Source: Adiantum capillus-veneris | Taxonomy: Eukaryota > Streptophyta > Polypodiopsida > Polypodiales > Pteridaceae | Assembly (NCBI GenBank): GCA_014529385.2 | Contig: CM043967.1 | Coordinates: 8,584,501-8,648,500 of the forward strand | Direction of reading: 5' to 3' | DNA: 64,000 bases | Shown: one piece after another, positions 47,701 to 57,089 of the stretch | How the letters are laid out: each line of letters opens with the position of its first letter | Numbering within the stretch: position 1 is the first letter of the stretch | Made by a program: the position numbers and the translations under genes | The notes under the pieces: model-generated | The model's input: the letters and a program-made list of their open reading frames with translations, nothing else | Told to the model about the DNA's origin: nothing | Databases searched by the model: none

Positions 47701-49714
47701 TAGAGCTCTTTATTGACTTGTTGAAAGCTGGTGTATGTACAATGGGGATGGTGTTACCCATCTCCTTAGCATCTATATACATGTCCTTTTCCCTGAACTT
47801 AAAGGAGATTCTCCTTTCAGGAAATTTAACATGGGCAGCCAGGCGGTCAAACCATGGTGCCCCTAGGATTACATCCTCATGCTTGAGAGGAGAGATAAAG
47901 AAGTCCTCTTTGTCCACATAGCCTTGGACATGAAGCCTCAATTTCCCGATTAAGGGAGTGACTGAAGCTTCTTGCCCCTTGAAGGCACTGTCTGCGGGTA
48001 GGATATCTCCCATCTCGTAGGATTGTATGCCTAGCTTGGTGGCTAACTCCATAGATATGAAATTGTGAGTAGAACCAGGGTCAAAGAGAATAAAAGCATC
48101 ATGTTCTCTTACCTTTCCCCAAGCATGGCATAGAGGAGATCCTTTGTGGTGAGTTTGGTGAATCTCCTCCTCTTGGATTTCAACCAAAGAAGCTCTAGGA
48201 GGATCTTGGCCGTTGTTCTTTTGGGGACAAGCGCGGTACGCATGCCCTTGTTTGCCGCACTTGAAACACCGGTTATCTTTACGATAACGCTCAAGCTCTT
48301 CAGGAGAGAGTTTATTCTTTCCTTTGTGAACTCCGTTCTCTTTAGCTTTGTTGGAAGTGCCCTTAGGAGACTTTTGGACATTGTCCTTCCCCTTAGGCTC
48401 ATTGGAACCCTTGTTTTCCGGGGGCTTATTATTTCTTTTACCCCCCGTTTGGAAATTGATTCGCGAGGCCACCATAGTATAGTGTATTACCGCCGATATG
48501 GTACGTGGCCTTTGGGAGTTGACATACTCCGCCATTTCTTCGGTTAAGCCCGCACAAAATTGTTGCTTTTGCTCTCCAAAATCCAACTTTTTGAAGACAG
48601 TGGCTTTGAGTTGTAGGTCCCAAAACTTGTCTACATATTTGTGGATGGATTCATTGGGAGAGAGCTTTAAGCTTCGCCATGCGGTGAGTACTTTATCTTT
48701 GGCATCGGTGGCCAAAAACTGCTTCATAATGGAAGCTCTTAAAGCCTTCCATGTTCGTGGAGCTTCACCGTTGGCTCGTAGGCTAGACCACCATTGTCTG
48801 GCGGACTTTTGAAAGTGCATAGCTACATGGCGTAGCTTAGAGGACTCCGTGAAGCCCTCATCTCCAAACGCCGCATCGAATTGCTGGATAAAGGCCAAAA
48901 CTTTGTCTGTAGCACCGAAGGTGCCATCATAGGTAAGGAAAGAGATGCTCTTCCCTCCCTCTTTGAATTTCTTCAGCTTGGACGACCTCTTCCATGCGGC
49001 ATAGGATTTCCTATGGCCTCTTCTTTTTGATGGTTCAAAAGTTGCACCATCACTTTCTTCAGAAGATGAAGAATTTGAAGAAGGTGGAGAAGAGGGTGAC
49101 CTCTTTCTCGCCTTTTTCTTGTCTTGATCTTTGTCGTCTTCACGATAGCTTTCATAAGAGGAAGAGGATGAAGAAGATGGAGAAGAGGGTGTCGTCTTTC
49201 TCGCCTTTTTCTTCTCTTGCTTTTTATCATCCCTCTTTGAATTATGGCGTGGAGAAGAGTGTGATGGTCTTCTCCGCTTTGGTGGTGATGGAGAGCGTTT
49301 AGCCCGCCGTCTTCGTGGAGCCATCTCCGCCGAGGTGGCGGGAGACTCGCTTCTTTCTCGTTCCTTCGGTGGAGGCTCTTGAGTTCTCCTTTGGGAAGGA
49401 GATGCATCATCAAGAAGTAAGTTCTTGAGCCCTTCATATGGATTCTCTTCTTCTTCCCGAATCGGAGAGAGACCTCTTTTGGTAGTCTCACAAGGAGGCT
49501 TCCTAGGTGTTCTCTCGTCATGGTGATGAGCTTGGAGAATCCCGTGAGCACGGAGCTGCCGTTGCACTTCACTTTGGAGAGATGGATTGCCCATGGCTTG
49601 TTGAAGCCTAGAAACAAGATAGTTAACAAGCATTGAAGCATCATTAGTAGCTTGCTCATGAGCAAAATCAAAGTTATCAACATTAATTTCACTCTCTTTA
49701 CTATTGTCAGCCAT
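44765..49714 (-). CDS. gag-pol: Element E copy 2 gag-pol polyprotein, fully open, chromodomain
   Basis: One 1649-codon frame, the only intact large gene in the window. ATG at 49714 (MADNSKESE) lies 404 bp after the PBS. Residues ~105-235 are Arg/Ser/Lys-rich with two related blocks (KKKARKTTPSSP and KKKARKRSPSSP, each followed by a Ser run). The gag core follows (ARQWWSSLRANG, FCAGLTEEMAEYV), then a CCHC knuckle (CFKCGKQGHAYRAC, ~480) and protease FDPGSTHNFIS (~545). RT has FSRIDLKSGYHQ and VFFDDIIIYS (~890). RNase H has CDACGDCLGAVL and RTDHQSLK. Integrase has H2C2 (ending CVVCQKTK) and acidic residues in SMDFIFG, SDRDPRM and QSEIAN. The chromodomain block is PESILRHED ... RYLIKFKNYPFEDARW (~1594-1640). 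Gag-pol in a single frame is usual for chromoviruses. Confidence 0.95.
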   Translation of the reverse strand: MADNSKESEINVDNFDFAHEQATNDASMLVNYLVSRLQQAMGNPSLQSEVQRQLRAHGILQAHHHDERTPRKPPCETTKRGLSPIREEEENPYEGLKNLLLDDASPSQRRTQEPPPKERERSESPATSAEMAPRRRRAKRSPSPPKRRRPSHSSPRHNSKRDDKKQEKKKARKTTPSSPSSSSSSSYESYREDDKDQDKKKARKRSPSSPPSSNSSSSEESDGATFEPSKRRGHRKSYAAWKRSSKLKKFKEGGKSISFLTYDGTFGATDKVLAFIQQFDAAFGDEGFTESSKLRHVAMHFQKSARQWWSSLRANGEAPRTWKALRASIMKQFLATDAKDKVLTAWRSLKLSPNESIHKYVDKFWDLQLKATVFKKLDFGEQKQQFCAGLTEEMAEYVNSQRPRTISAVIHYTMVASRINFQTGGKRNNKPPENKGSNEPKGKDNVQKSPKGTSNKAKENGVHKGKNKLSPEELERYRKDNRCFKCGKQGHAYRACPQKNNGQDPPRASLVEIQEEEIHQTHHKGSPLCHAWGKVREHDAFILFDPGSTHNFISMELATKLGIQSYEMGDILPADSAFKGQEASVTPLIGKLRLHVQGYVDKEDFFISPLKHEDVILGAPWFDRLAAHVKFPERRISFKFREKDMYIDAKEMGNTIPIVHTPAFNKSIKSSISVYMIFVKDSQNEPNALAKENKSNQKELELSNFLKGFQDVFIDDIPCELPPKRGNDDHAIELLPGSSPPNKPPYRVSQAQQEEIMRQVHELVEKRMVRPSSSPFCSPVLLVQKKDGTYRMCVDYRALNRITIKNRFPIPRVEDLFDKLQGSTYFSRIDLKSGYHQIRIVDQDIVKTAFRTTFGLYEYIVMPFGLTNAPATFNRLMEKLFRPHRTFTGVFFDDIIIYSNSLEEHKQHLQVIFQVLRENKLYVNRKKSEFFLQEIQYLGHIISQDGIQMDPSKLEVIKGWPKPRNLHELRSFIGMCAYYRRFIEKFSQIAGPLHDLTKKNVRYTWSAKENNAFEKLKEKLISQPVLTLPDLSKPFEVQCDACGDCLGAVLLQEGHAIGYESRRLDPVEQALGIYEKELVVVLHALDSWKHYLLGTPFILRTDHQSLKYFMTQTKLSDKQMRWANFLSQFHFHIAHIAGKHNQVADALSRRPRVNAVSIATHNDLSSMIDEYAIDPDFRDVISALALGKKEEPFTLQDGYLLYGNRLCVTNSLREKVMYESHAPPYAGHRGIQSTLKGIETYFYWPTMKVNIHEYVSKCVVCQKTKFDRGKQLGLLQPLPIPNSPWESISMDFIFGLPKSIHGNTGIWTIVDRFSKQAHFIPVKKTIKAHQMATLFISQIFKYHGLPMSIVSDRDPRMTSNFWKGLFENLGTRLNFSSAYHPQTDGQSEIANLTILDLLKAYVTEVDQRSQWEKYLPLVEYAYNNTVHTSTGKAPFEVIEGRSKSPLLLKVHGKIFAADEYSRDLQESFQKIKDAISISQQRQKAAADKHRRAQAFKENDWVLLKFPKARLRHTTGKNPTGHQKYYAKLAKRYYGPFQILRPINEMAYQLKLPNHWLIHNAFHVSLLKPYKGEPPQEPTIEDPPEIEDHEEVLQPESILRHEDKVLRGGKTIRRYLIKFKNYPFEDARWMQGIQLKDNLNLVNAYNASQE

Positions 49715-50118
49715 TCTAACAACTTTTAGGTGTAAACTTTTTAGGTGTACTTTGGCACTTCAAGCCCTAGTTGCTACTCCTCTTTACCCCTTTAGAAAAA
49801 GCACTCAAGCTACTGTACCCGTGGCTCGAATACCATTAATTGCAAGGAATAGAAGAGAGGGTCTTTCGACACCAAAACAGCACCGGCTCCTGTCAAGCTT
49901 CTAATAGCTCAATAGTGGTTAAGCCGTAGGCAAGCCCCGTAGGACTCCACTATTAAGACCATAGCTCTCGACGGTGATGCCCCGTTAACTGCACAAAGGC
50001 AGGCGCACTGCAAGGCTGAAAAATCCCTATTCTACTTACTCACAGGCAATTAATAATACCAACCATTTGTAGCTAGCTTGAGGACCTCCCTTCTTGAGCA
50101 AGAAAAGAGAAACCTTGA

Positions 50119-50130
50119 GCTCTGATACCA
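50119..50130 (-). other. Primer binding site of element E, copy 2
   Basis: Minus strand TGGTATCAGAGC, one base after LTR3; initiator-Met type. Confidence 0.9.
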
Positions 50131-50131
50131 A

Positions 50132-51724
50132 TGTAACATTTAATGGCCTAAAATCTTATGTGTAGCGGAAATTAGCATGAATATAGTGGGCATTTCATTA
50201 GAATAGATTCCTAATGAGAATTACAAGAGTGCTTGGGTGGAGAGAGCAACAAAAAGCATAACACCTAGTTAGATGGCATCGACAATACTTTCAAAAGAGA
50301 GAGCAATTAAGCTATTGACAACAGTTGAGGACCGGATTTGCATGGAGTCGGTCCCCCCTCCAAAAGGCTTTGTATTATGGTTTCTCCCATCAAGAGAGAC
50401 ATTGTACAATACAATTCTTTGTGTTCCTTCAAGACTAGCTAGTGCAATGAAGATGGAAGCTTCATACACCAAGCAAAACACTTAATCAAACACAACTTGA
50501 ATTATCCCCGTTCTCAGACCCAAGACCTCACACACCTTCGAAGATGGTGAGAGCTAGCAGGGTATGAGAGTAGATTGAGAAGAAAAAGAAGTATCTTACG
50601 AGAAAGATGTACATCTCCTCACATAATCACTCATATTAGCATAGCTTAGCTTAGTAATTAGCTTGGTAGAGAAGATGAGCATGCATTGAAGCTTGGCTCT
50701 TGGTTGGATTTGCATCCATATGCCAAGAGAGTGTTGATGTAGGCTTCTATCTCACAAGCTTGGAGTAGGTGATGAGCTCTCCATTAAAGCTTGGGAGGAG
50801 ATAGAGTATTCTTCCTTCACACATGGTCAAGTGTGAGTGTGTGTGTGTCAATGCCAAGCAAAAATCAGCCCCCCCTCTCTCTTGGGCGAGCCCTAGCTGC
50901 TAATTAGGTCTGGCTTTTGCCTCATTGGACCTCCCCAGGTCAAGCCAATAGGAATTAAGCAGCATAAGTGATAGCCTTCTGACATGTGTCCCCCTTTCCC
51001 CTTTTGTGAGAGCTTTAGGTAATTAAATAATTAAACTAAACTCTCATTGGACCCCTTTGCCTCCTGGCCAATAGGAATCAGGCAAGCCATGGGGCTCCTG
51101 AATGCTCATTGGACCCCTTGGGAGACTGCCCAATAGTCTTCTAGGAGACTTAATTCTCATTGGTTTCTTTTATTAAATGTTTTTAAATTAATTAAACTAG
51201 ATTTACTCTAGCTTAATTCTCATTGGTCCACTTCAAGGGTCTTCCAATAGGAATTGGGCACACCTTGTGGGCATCTGGCCTAGGGAGCTGACATGTGTCC
51301 CTCATTCCCTTTGTGTAAAGGGAGCCTGTGTGTGTGTGTGTGTGGCTTTCTCTCTCATCCCCTAGCTTTGGGGCTTGCCCCCTCCCATGTAGGGATGTGC
51401 AAAGACTTTTTAGGGCACACACTAAGCATCCAATTTTCCCTAGGGTTGACCTTTGGACACAACCTTTGAATTTTGGAACCTTAGCATTTTGGAAGTCTTA
51501 ATGGGCTGAACCTTAGGGTCTTTTTGGCCCATTGTTTCACATGGCTCTTTTGCAGATGGCCCCCCCTTTGGATCCCTATTTTCCCTCCTTTGGATCCCTA
51601 CTGTGGCCGGTCTGCTAGCTTAACCAATATTCTAGCTTTTTCTCCCTTGGCACTTCCCCACATTAAATGATCAGTTTAATATGAGAAAATCATTTAGGAG
51701 AATTAGATATTGATTATTATGACA
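50132..51724 (-). repeat. Element E LTR3 (5' end of the array), 1593 bp
   Basis: Same ends as LTR1 and LTR2; nearly identical to LTR2. The right target copy GGGTA is at 51725-51729. Confidence 0.95.
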
Positions 51725-51729
51725 GGGTA

Positions 51730-54620
51730 TGTCATCCATCTTTGCTCCTAAGTCTGGTTATTCTTAAGCGGTGCCTCATAAGCTTTCATAAGTGCATTTA
51801 GAGGTTCATTCACTTTTTCAACTAGTACAGATCCTCCCGAACTTGGACCTTTTGGGTCCTCATTCTTCTCAGGCTCTATGACTTTTGGGATTTCTAACCT
51901 AGGAATGGTTTGATTCTCAAGTCTTTTTAATACGTCCCTACTTTAATTTTGCGCCTTACCTAGGGTTGCCTGTTCACGTTCCTTCCTAGATTTCATGCGT
52001 TCTTTCCTAGCCTTCCAAGTGTTTCGTTGACTTTTCCATCCAAGACTAGGTGCATTTGTTCTAGGTTCCTTAATTATTGGTTCTTCCATTGCCTTTTGAA
52101 ATTGTGCTCTTGTGATAACCTGTATAGGTATCATCGTTTCATTTTCAGAACCACTAATTGATGGGATTGCCTCTAATATGTTTAATGTTGTTTTAAACAT
52201 TTTATTTGGGTTTTTTGGGCAATCATTAATCAAATGAGTGATGCTACAATTTTTACAATATTTATTCACTCTAATGATTTCCGTATGAGGACAATCTTTT
52301 ATAAGGTGGCGAAAACCACACTTGTAGCATGGTCTTCCTGATGGTTGTCGAGGTGCTCCTGTAGCCGCTCTCTATTGATAGGTAGGCCTTTGTCCTACCG
52401 AGCCACCATTGGATATGAGCAGTAATTTTCTCTCATTTAAGCTATATCTGACTTCTCTTGCAACATGAGATGTTGTTGGTGGTCCAACATTCCCAATCAT
52501 GCTCCAAAGTTCCCGTGCTTTCAGTTCTTTGGATGGATAATATGGTGAACTAGCCATATGGGATCTTCCTAATATGCTACAGGGGGTGCATACCTAATGC
52601 CTACTGGTCTTGCTCCTGGGAGAGGTGGTTTTTGCCCCAAAATTGCTTGTGGTTGTTCAACTACTACTAGCCCTGGAAAATTTCCTGCTGTATACCTAGG
52701 CATTGGTGGTACTTGAGGAGGTGCTACTTGGGCTTGTGGGGCATACTGTTCTCACATATCACTTGTTGTAGTAACACTCTTCCGTCTTATTTTTAATCCA
52801 TTTTGTTTGATGGCACGCCACTTAGGTTTCTTAGCATGTGGCTTAGAAAATGGGGTTATCCTTTTGAGCACTTCTTTAATAAGTTTCTCTCAACTTATAG
52901 CTACCTCGCTCTTTTGTGCTAATATTGTAGACTTAGTTGTGCTATTTGGTGATGATGAATCATCATTTGTCTTTATAGTCACCTTCCTTGTAGAGAACAC
53001 ATTTGTCTACTAGGTATAGGGCTTCTTTGGTCAACTCGTTTAGAGCTGATATCTTTTTCATATGTAGATCCTTCTGAAGGTCCAGATTTCTCAGTTCTTG
53101 GACAAATATCAACATGAGTCTGGAGTGTGTTGGTAACTCTTCATGGAAAAATTTTACATAGCATTTTATCCTTAAAGACGCTTTTCTAACCAATTATCCT
53201 TCTTTTTTCTTGAACTTGTGGATTTGTGAGATCGTATTGTGAGCTATCCCTCTTTGAGAGAATTCCTCGATAAACTAGTCAAATACCTCCTTCACTGAGT
53301 CAAAATCTCTACGTTCAATGGAATCAAACGATGTGGTTGCATCTTCCTCTAAGATGAGTCCAAAACCTATGAACTACATGGAAAAGTCTAGGAATTCCTT
53401 AGCTTTAATGACGGGCACACATGCTACCATGTGATTCCTCGGATCCCTATTTCCAAAATATTTCTTGTTAGCCTTTTTGAGATGGTTTGATCCTACGATT
53501 ATCCATCAATCTAAGCATAGGATCCCCCATTAGTCCTCTACAAGCTCTTTCTGGCCTAAGATATGGTACGTGTTCCTCACGTAGGGGTGCTCCTAATCCA
53601 TTGGTTTAGAAAGTGGTTATTCCTTTTCTTATTAAAAATGTGGTGCTTCAGTTCTAGTTAGATTTGACATTCTTGTTCTAATCTCATCTTGGTATTGATG
53701 ATTGAGTGGTGGTATTAGTGGTGCTTCTAGACCTGACATGGCTTGATATCCACCCCCTTTTCAATTTTGGTGTTACAAATTTCTCAAGACATTCTTGAAA
53801 TGATAGTGGTGAGATTTGTGAGTTCTGTGGGTTGCATAATGGTTGTCTGTTGATTGTGCAATGTGGTGTCTTAATCATCGGAGAAGGGATTTGTAGATTT
53901 TCTAGGAGTTTCTATGGGCTTTTTAATTCTCTTTAGTAGCTTGTGCCAACAACTCTAGTGTTATCACTCTCCCTATATCTTCTGGGTGAATTGGTTCATA
54001 TTCTTGTGTATACTTATCGACAAAAATGATATGTGTTCTAGTTTCATAATCATATGAAAACAAGTATAAGACTTTGTCTTTGCTTAATTCATTCATAAAG
54101 GGCTCCATGCAATGATAGTAAGAGATGACTCTCCCCTCCCCATGCTTGTAAATCCCAATATTTTTGTGAATTGTAGGCACACTCACTACTCTCTTGTCAT
54201 GAATGTAGAAGGCTCCAGGAAGATTGAGTTTAGGAGTCAATTCCTGGATTTCCATAAACATCTTCCCTTTTGCTACGTTCTCTCCGTTCGATTGAAATTT
54301 TTTGGGTCTTTGACAATGAGGTAGTGGTTTCCCTCTTCATCATGGAACCTATCACCATCATTGTTTACCAAGATTGCTTCTAATCCTCTAGCTGGCAGTT
54401 CTTCAATACAGATGCATTGACGTCCTTGAATATCCATATACATTAGGGATCCATGCGCATTTTTCCCTTTAGGAAGATTGTTGCATATTTTGGTACGTTT
54501 AACATTAGGTTGGTAACCTAACAGGACATAAAAGTGTCCTTTCAGGGTTTTGAAAAAAACCTCCAAAACCATAGTAGATCCACTCATTTTGTAAAATCCT
54601 TTCATGAGGTTATAGTTCAA
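51730..54620 (-). pseudogene. gag: Element F gag (right piece), decayed Tat/Athila-type
   Basis: Minus strand, relative of B and G. From 54620: GHFYVLLGYQPNVKRTKICN, SLMYMDIQGRQCICIEELPA, RFHDEEGNHYLIVKDPKN (matches B near 14600-14720). Then 54261-53923: YIHDKRVVSVPTIHKNIG, HIIFVDKYTQEYEPIHPEDI (matches G gag VDKYGQEYKLLDPIDLE). The gag core remnant is at 53193-52963 (LSALNELTKEALYLVD-like piece in a stop-rich context). Two zinc knuckles near 52335-52220 (CYKCGFRHLIKDC and CKNCSITHLINDC) are followed by a basic tail to 51943. Many stops and frameshifts. It was split by E at 51729. Confidence 0.78.
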
Positions 54621-55786
54621 GGCCTACTACACATGTGAAAAATAAGAAACGTGTAAAATTTCTCATCTTTTGGTCACACCAAGCCTCCAAAGTTGATGGA
54701 CCAGTGCATTTTCATCAAAACAGTCATTTCTTACGTTTTGTTGCATAAAAATAAGATTAGGGATTTTTGTAGGACTTGATATAAATTCCCTATTAACTTC
54801 AATGGGTTGGTGATCAGAACATATGATTGCTTCTCACTCACTAATTTTTGTTTTGCCAAAATAAATAGGTACAAAAAAGTTGAATTTTTACCATTCTTCA
54901 AACCTATCATCAAAGTTTCTATAGACACGCTCAATACAAATAATATATGCATGTTTTCTGAGTTCCCTATTGTCCTTTATGTTCATAAGGAGCCATGGAG
55001 CATGTCAAAAGAATAATACATCTCTTACCAAGGGGAATCTTGGGGACAAAGATGAAGTGCTAAATACAACAAACATGAAAAACTAGGTTCAACATTATGA
55101 GTTGTAGAATCCCATAGAAACTATTCAATATCTAGCCAAATTTGATCCTTATGACTAGATATGGTTACTACCTACAAAATGCATGTAGTTGTCACAAGAA
55201 ACTAACAATATTGGAAAAGCTATACTTGATATACTAGAATGTTTCGTTTTCTTCTATAATTGAAAAAATCAACCATCGTTGTGTACTATGCAGAAAAAGG
55301 GTATTAGGTGCCCCAAAACTCAAGGAATATTATCTTTATGTTACAATATGCGACATAGAAAATAAAAAATGCATTTGAATATCATGAAATCCACCAAAAA
55401 AATCATAGAAGAGCTAAAATTGGCTAAAAAACAGGATTTGACATTTTTTGTAATTTGGTCATAACTTACAACTTTAATATTTATTTCTCCCTAGAAGCAT
55501 CAGGACATGGTGAGGATTACTAAAGATAGTTCTCTAGCATTATAGACCTCACAAACATGAATTCTAGAGTGGTATAGTTGCAAAAAGTTGAAAAAAGGCA
55601 AACACAGGACCCGTTTTTTCACACAGTTTAGGTTGTGAAATGTTGTGCAAGGACAAGTTTAAAGATGGAATCGATATTCCAAAAAAATGTCGAGTTTTTT
55701 TCAGCTCATGAGACAAATTTCTAGATAGATAGCACGTCAAAATCCATTTTGAAACTCTTGACATAATTCAAGGAAAATGGTCACTT
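54621..55786 (-). other. Noncoding segment between two gag-like pieces of F
   Basis: No supported gene. It is bounded by two copies of a 21 bp direct repeat beginning TAACAGGACATAAAAGTGTC (54517-54537 and 55788-55808). Its composition recalls the leaders of B and G. It may be F's leader, or an insertion or duplication. Confidence 0.45.
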
Positions 55787-56045
55787 AACAGGACATAAAA
55801 GTGTCCCATTCCAACCTAGTGTTAAGGGTTTTTGGAAAGTGCTACCCCCCATAGTCCCTTGCTGTTGGAAGCCTCCAATTGTTGGTTAGCAATCCACTGA
55901 TATGATTCATCAAAAGAGGTGTCAATATCACTGCCCTCTTCTATTATTGGTGCTAACGGATCTATCCTTTCTTGGTCCACACTCTCTTCTATCAACACTA
56001 AGCTAACCTAATCTCCTACCACTCTCCGGTGTCTTTGAAGACATC
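55787..56045 (-). pseudogene. Gag-like N-terminal fragment
   Basis: Minus-strand frame (RIDPLAPIIEEGSDIDTSFD, YQWIANQQLEASNSKGLWGV) leading into the same GHFYVLL peptide as at 54540. It appears to be a gag N-terminal region of the F family. It is flanked on the right by the start of G's LTR. Confidence 0.5.
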
Positions 56046-56157
56046 TATCGGATCTCAAATTCATTAAATATTTCACACAAACAACTATCAACCCAAACCT
56101 ATTACCTTAGAAGTTTGCTTGACTTTCTCTCTGCTTTGTCTTGCTTTCAAATCTCTT

Positions 56158-57070
56158 TGTTAGCAGATTGACTGAACGGGCACCCACCCATCCTGACATG
56201 TAGTCAGACACCACATTTGTAATCTATTATTTTTTCAAGCTAGTGTAGTGATACTCTATGTAAATCCTGATTCGAGAGTAGTAGGTCAATTCCTTAAGTT
56301 GTAATTCTATCATGACATTTGTAAAAGTCCATGTGAGTTGACCACTAGCCATTTAGAAAACCCTAGGTATAAAGTTCAATAACTTTAATGTGAAATCATG
56401 CTTATCTTTTAGTAAAGGGGGAGCTCTAAAAAATGTACGCTGAAGCTACGAAGCTGCTCCAACTTGTAATCAACTTTCTAATGATTGGGTAATCCAATTT
56501 CAACTCCAAAATTTTCATTGTGTTCCTCTCTCTTTGCTCTTTCATTCAAGCGTAAGAATTGTCAGTTTTGTTGAGGTTTGCGACTGTACGTTAGTGAGCC
56601 TAATCATCAAATTTGAGTGCTTAAATCACTATTTTTTGACATTTTGACCATAGGAGAGTGTTCTTAGACCATAGGGCGACATTTCTGGTATGTTCTGTTG
56701 TAATTTTTAGGACCACTTTTTAGGATGGATAGTTATTTTGGTACCTTATCGAATTGCAACCAAACTTGGTAGGATAGTGCCCCTAGGTGTCCTAGGCCTC
56801 CTCCTAAAGTTTCATTGCATTTGGAGTTCGTTTGAGTGCCGAAATGGCATGATGATTTAGAGCAGTGAGAAAGGACATAGACAGATTTACCTCATCATTG
56901 ACTGTTAGTTTGCTTGTTGAGTTGGTGTGATTGCTTGTTAAGGTTCATATCTTGAGATTGACAATCTCAAAGAGTCTCTGTGCCCCATCCGAGTCACTTC
57001 CTTGAGTCATGACATTATGTTAATGTCAGATAGCTATGCTATAGATGTCCTTCGCGGTGACCCGCTAACA
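56158..57070 (+). repeat. Element G 5' LTR, 913 bp
   Basis: Starts TGTTAGCAGATTG and ends CCCGCTAACA before the PBS. A TATA box is at 56368-56373, about 210 bp in, as in B. The 3' part resembles B's LTR (GAGATTGACA ... TCTCTG ... GAGTCA). The flank before it is CTCTT. Confidence 0.8.
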
Positions 57071-57071
57071 G

Positions 57072-57089
57072 TAGCCCCGTTGCCGGGGA
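57072..57089 (+). other. Primer binding site of element G, tRNA-Asp type
   Basis: TAGCCCCGTTGCCGGGGA differs at two places from the usual TGGCGCCGTTGCCGGGGA. Confidence 0.8.

Larger units (their letters stand above)
35499..51724 (-). mobile_element. Element E: tandem pair of chromoviruses sharing one LTR
   Basis: Three LTRs (35499-37088, 42814-44406, 50132-51724) and two 5725 bp internal regions, all on the minus strand, with one pair of flanking duplications at the outer edges. The repeat unit is 7318 bp. I find about seven single-base differences between the internal copies. This is what unequal recombination between LTRs after a single insertion would give. Each internal region has PBS, gag-pol with chromodomain, and PPT. 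Confidence 0.93.

Noticed and set aside
48973-49722. A 249-codon frame overlapping the start of E copy 2 gag-pol
   Set aside because: It is the shifted frame of a Ser/Arg-rich repeat region, is broken by a single change in copy 1, and shows no domain.
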